Assembly (NCBI GenBank): GCA_903854795.1
Contig: CAINXF010000159.1
Coordinates: forward strand, 1 to 9,024
Direction of reading: 5' to 3'
Source: Candidatus Kerfeldbacteria bacterium
GTDB taxonomy: Bacteria > Patescibacteriota > Patescibacteriia > SBBC01
DNA: 9,024 bases
The notes under the pieces were generated by a model. The model was not told the DNA's origin. It worked only from the letters and a program-made list of their open reading frames with translations, and did no database searches. Made by a program: the position numbers and the translations under genes. Shown piece by piece: positions 6,857 to 9,024 of the stretch (position 1 is the first letter of the stretch; every line of letters begins with the position of its first letter).

Positions 6857-8524
6857 GTGAGATCACCTCGTACCACCTCCGAAAAATCGACCACCACACG
6901 GCACGATCGGATTATTATCCGCGTTATGTTAGTGACGCTCTGCACCATTATGACAATTGTGCTCGGCGACACGTTTTTCCGTCCTTCTTCGACCGCCGTC
7001 GCGGAGACGTTACTTGACTCCGCGACCTACCGGACCAACTCACCCCACTGGTCGCACATCAATGTCATGGATTATGGGTCTGATCTTCGACTCCTACCAG
7101 CCGGGAACGTACAGCAGAGCGGCTACGAATGGTACGCCCGCCACATTGATTTTATGAGCGTCGCCATGGCGACCGACTCATTTATTGAAAGTCACTCAAC
7201 ACTCTCAGCTGAACTAAAAGCCATGAACTCGACCATCAAGACGTTCGGCTCAACTCTTGATCTGACCATCTGCCAACATCGACCATGTGCGATGGACCAA
7301 CCGGTCAACGACTTGCAAAACGCTTTCCCTGAAGATCAGTACCTCCATTTTTCCGAAGACACTACGATGACATTTATAGATTTGGACAAAACTGTCGTAA
7401 AAACCATCACCGTTCCCGGCTGTCCTGAACCGCAACCGATCACGCCAGCCTGCCGCGCACAAACGTTCATCTGGCATGAGGCGCGATGGTTTCCGAATTT
7501 GAACAATGCGGCGTGGCGGCAAATGATGTCAGGTCAACTGATCGAACGATTGGTCCATAACACCGACAATACGCCAAATCCTATTGATGACATGTTTCTC
7601 GATGAGCATGGATTTGAAACAACCTTCGGCTACCAGGCCACCGTCACTAGCGGCGGCGCGATTCGCGAATACAATGGACTCGCTCCATGGCATAACGCTA
7701 CCCCGTCGGTAAGAAATGCATTCGACGCCGCGTACAACGCCGATGTCGTCAGCTGGCTGACGTACCTGCGTTCACAGGTGACGGCTGCGGGAAAGACCAC
7801 GCACATCAACACTGGCGAATACTTTATGAATGCGCTGGAATTCCAACAAGCGTTAGCCACAAAAGGCGTGATGACCGAATGGCTCAACGCACCTGATCAT
7901 TTCCGTTTCGGCGCCCCGATGTACACGCAGTTCATCGACCAGATGCATCAGATGACCTCGTCCGGCGGCATGGTTGATCTAGCCTTCTCGTGGTGTGCCG
8001 CCCTTCCTGCGGGATACTCGGCCGGTAACTACCCGACCACTGCCGATCGCTATTCGATGTGGAATCTGGCCAGTTATTACATGTCGAAAGAATTCCCCGA
8101 TGAGACCGGCCGCGTCTACTTCGATCCAAATCTCTGCATTCATCCCGATGCACCGGATCCGTTGGATTTCGAACAACAATGGCTACTGGCCTACGAAAAA
8201 GATGTCGGGCAACCGGTCGACGCGGCCACCATCATTCAACATGGTCCGGTAAGCTGTTCGAGCAAAGAGTACGGCATTTTCGCTCGTCACTACACGAAAG
8301 CGTACGTCCTCCTTCGAACACGTGATGACTACGATTGTCAGGACTATACTGACGCGACTGCTGTCAACGTTCCATTATCATCAACCATGGTCATGCTCGA
8401 GCCGGACGGTACGCTTTCCGTACCAATAAATTCCGTTGCCATTCGCAACGGCGAAGCGGTTATCCTCTTTCCGGCTCCCGATGTGACACCGCCCGCCGCC
8501 ATACTCGACCTACATACCGATTAG
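6857..8524 (+). CDS. Exported glycoside-hydrolase-like protein (TIM-barrel type, GHL15-like), ends at an Fn3 linker
   Basis: A 555-residue protein starting at GTG. The N-terminus has a long basic region, a hydrophobic stretch (about 23-37) and an A-V-A site (47-49) that could be cut by signal peptidase; otherwise it is a membrane anchor. The body resembles putative TIM-barrel glycoside hydrolases such as GHL15. Blocks with acidic residues that fit a sugar-cleaving site are DDMFLDEHGF (244-253), INTGEY (317-322) and TEWLN (340-344). A C-terminal beta-rich region (about 471-539) resembles the accessory domain after such barrels. Eight cysteines lie after the signal (139, 144, 189, 199, 380, 427, 467, 494), an even number that suits disulfides outside the cell. 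The protein ends at DVTPPAAILDLHTD, the usual opening of a fibronectin type III domain, so a C-terminal domain may be lost. Base composition is lower in GC than its neighbours. Family call moderate; substrate unknown. Confidence 0.72.
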   Translation: MRSPRTTSEKSTTTRHDRIIIRVMLVTLCTIMTIVLGDTFFRPSSTAVAETLLDSATYRTNSPHWSHINVMDYGSDLRLLPAGNVQQSGYEWYARHIDFMSVAMATDSFIESHSTLSAELKAMNSTIKTFGSTLDLTICQHRPCAMDQPVNDLQNAFPEDQYLHFSEDTTMTFIDLDKTVVKTITVPGCPEPQPITPACRAQTFIWHEARWFPNLNNAAWRQMMSGQLIERLVHNTDNTPNPIDDMFLDEHGFETTFGYQATVTSGGAIREYNGLAPWHNATPSVRNAFDAAYNADVVSWLTYLRSQVTAAGKTTHINTGEYFMNALEFQQALATKGVMTEWLNAPDHFRFGAPMYTQFIDQMHQMTSSGGMVDLAFSWCAALPAGYSAGNYPTTADRYSMWNLASYYMSKEFPDETGRVYFDPNLCIHPDAPDPLDFEQQWLLAYEKDVGQPVDAATIIQHGPVSCSSKEYGIFARHYTKAYVLLRTRDDYDCQDYTDATAVNVPLSSTMVMLEPDGTLSVPINSVAIRNGEAVILFPAPDVTPPAAILDLHTD

Positions 8525-8590
8525 CACGGCACCGCCAGCGAGGTCATGACGCGCGCAGGTCGGTGATCGCCGCCGGTGGCGTGGTATCAG
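8481..8590. repeat. Imperfect inverted repeat formed by the two convergent gene ends
   Basis: The last codons of the plus-strand gene and of the minus-strand gene both encode a D-x-TPPAAI-x-DL peptide, so the DNA forms an imperfect inverted repeat around a centre near 8533. Most codons differ in the third base, so the DNA match is weak and the similarity is mainly at the protein level. It lacks a T-run, so it is not a typical intrinsic terminator. The space between the two stop codons is 19 bases. Confidence 0.5.
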
Positions 8591-9024
8591 CAGGCATCGT
8601 ACAGCTCTGAGAAAGTGGCGGCCGATTGACCGTCGTGTTGCAGTCGTGCGCGTCCGTGCACGTACGCGTCTGCGTGCCGTTGTCGCACGTTGACCAGCCG
8701 ATGCATGGAATCGTCGTCCAATCTTCGACACATGCATTGTTCACCGTGACCGTCACCATGCTTGATGTCGTCGAGTTTGGGATGGCATCGTGTGCCACAG
8801 CGGTCAGCACATGCGACGAACCGTCCACGAGGCCGGTCGTGTTCCACGTCACACTGTACGGTGCGACCGTATCTTCCGAACCGAGATTACCGCCGTCGAG
8901 TTTGAACTGCACGCCAGTCACACCGACGTTATCGCTCGCAGTCGCTGTGACCGTCATCGTGCCCGCGACCGTCGCACCAGCGGTCGGCGCGGTCAGCGCT
9001 ACCGTGGGCGGTGACGTATCAGGG
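8544..9024 (-). CDS. C-terminal part of a surface protein with Ig-like and TSP1-like domains
   Basis: The frame enters from the right edge (the 5' part is missing) and gives 159 residues. Residues about 5-95 are a bacterial Ig-like domain of the Big_9-like type. It opens with PPTVALTAP and contains ASDNVGVTGVQFKLDGGNLG, APYSVTWNT and the closing strand VTVTVNN. Residues 98-141 are a small six-cysteine module (98, 107, 113, 122, 128, 141) with W-S-T-C-x-x-G-x-Q-T-R-T-C, resembling a thrombospondin type 1 repeat. The tail ADTTPPAAITDLRAS is the start of a fibronectin type III domain and stops there. Such modules occur in large secreted or cell-surface proteins that stick to partners or polymers; this is inferred from the domains only. 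An internal ATG at 8957 lies within the Ig fold and is not a start. The gene converges on the glycoside-hydrolase-like gene. Confidence 0.82.
   Translation of the reverse strand, partial: PDTSPPTVALTAPTAGATVAGTMTVTATASDNVGVTGVQFKLDGGNLGSEDTVAPYSVTWNTTGLVDGSSHVLTAVAHDAIPNSTTSSMVTVTVNNACVEDWTTIPCIGWSTCDNGTQTRTCTDAHDCNTTVNRPPLSQSCTMPADTTPPAAITDLRAS

Noticed and set aside
8565..8585. GC-rich near-palindrome as a terminator between the convergent genes
   Set aside because: It is within the coding end of the minus-strand gene, has mismatches and no T-run on either side.

Overview
The window (about 60% GC in most genes) carries seven protein genes and almost no non-coding DNA. It most resembles a member of the Candidate Phyla Radiation (Patescibacteria, Parcubacteria-like). 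The reasons are the secreted glycoside-hydrolase-like protein, the surface protein joining an Ig-like domain to a thrombospondin-1-like module, and the very tight gene packing. This placement is inferred from protein style; no rRNA or marker gene is present. All seven frames read well with the standard bacterial code, and UGA is used as a stop, which argues against lineages that recode UGA.

Positions 1-6068 (minus strand) form one operon, read from right to left: a diverged Nramp-family divalent-metal transporter, a type II (Ca2+-like) cation P-type ATPase, a small YjdF/DUF2238-like membrane protein, and a large ArnT/PMT-like membrane glycosyltransferase that runs off the left edge. Every junction overlaps: two 4-base ATGA stop/start overlaps and one of 26 bases. 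The four products are therefore probably translated in a coupled way. All are integral membrane proteins. The first two point to divalent-cation balance, and the last to transfer of sugars from a lipid carrier outside the membrane.

Positions 6069-6141 are a short divergent promoter region. Rightward lie a hemolysin III/PAQR-family membrane protein (6142-6783) and then, after 73 bases, an exported glycoside-hydrolase-like protein (6857-8524) of clearly lower GC content. Facing it on the minus strand is the C-terminal end of a surface protein with an Ig-like domain and a six-cysteine TSP1-like module (8544 to the right edge).

Two patterns stand out. First, the three genes that have their own upstream region each carry an extended -10 box (TGnTAnACT) ending only 6-8 bases before the start codon, which predicts leaderless mRNAs. 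Second, the two convergent genes at the right both stop inside the same peptide motif (TPPAAI-x-DL), which normally opens a fibronectin type III domain. They stop 19 bases apart, as if both had lost that domain at one junction. I see no transposase, CRISPR array, tRNA, rRNA or clear intrinsic terminator.
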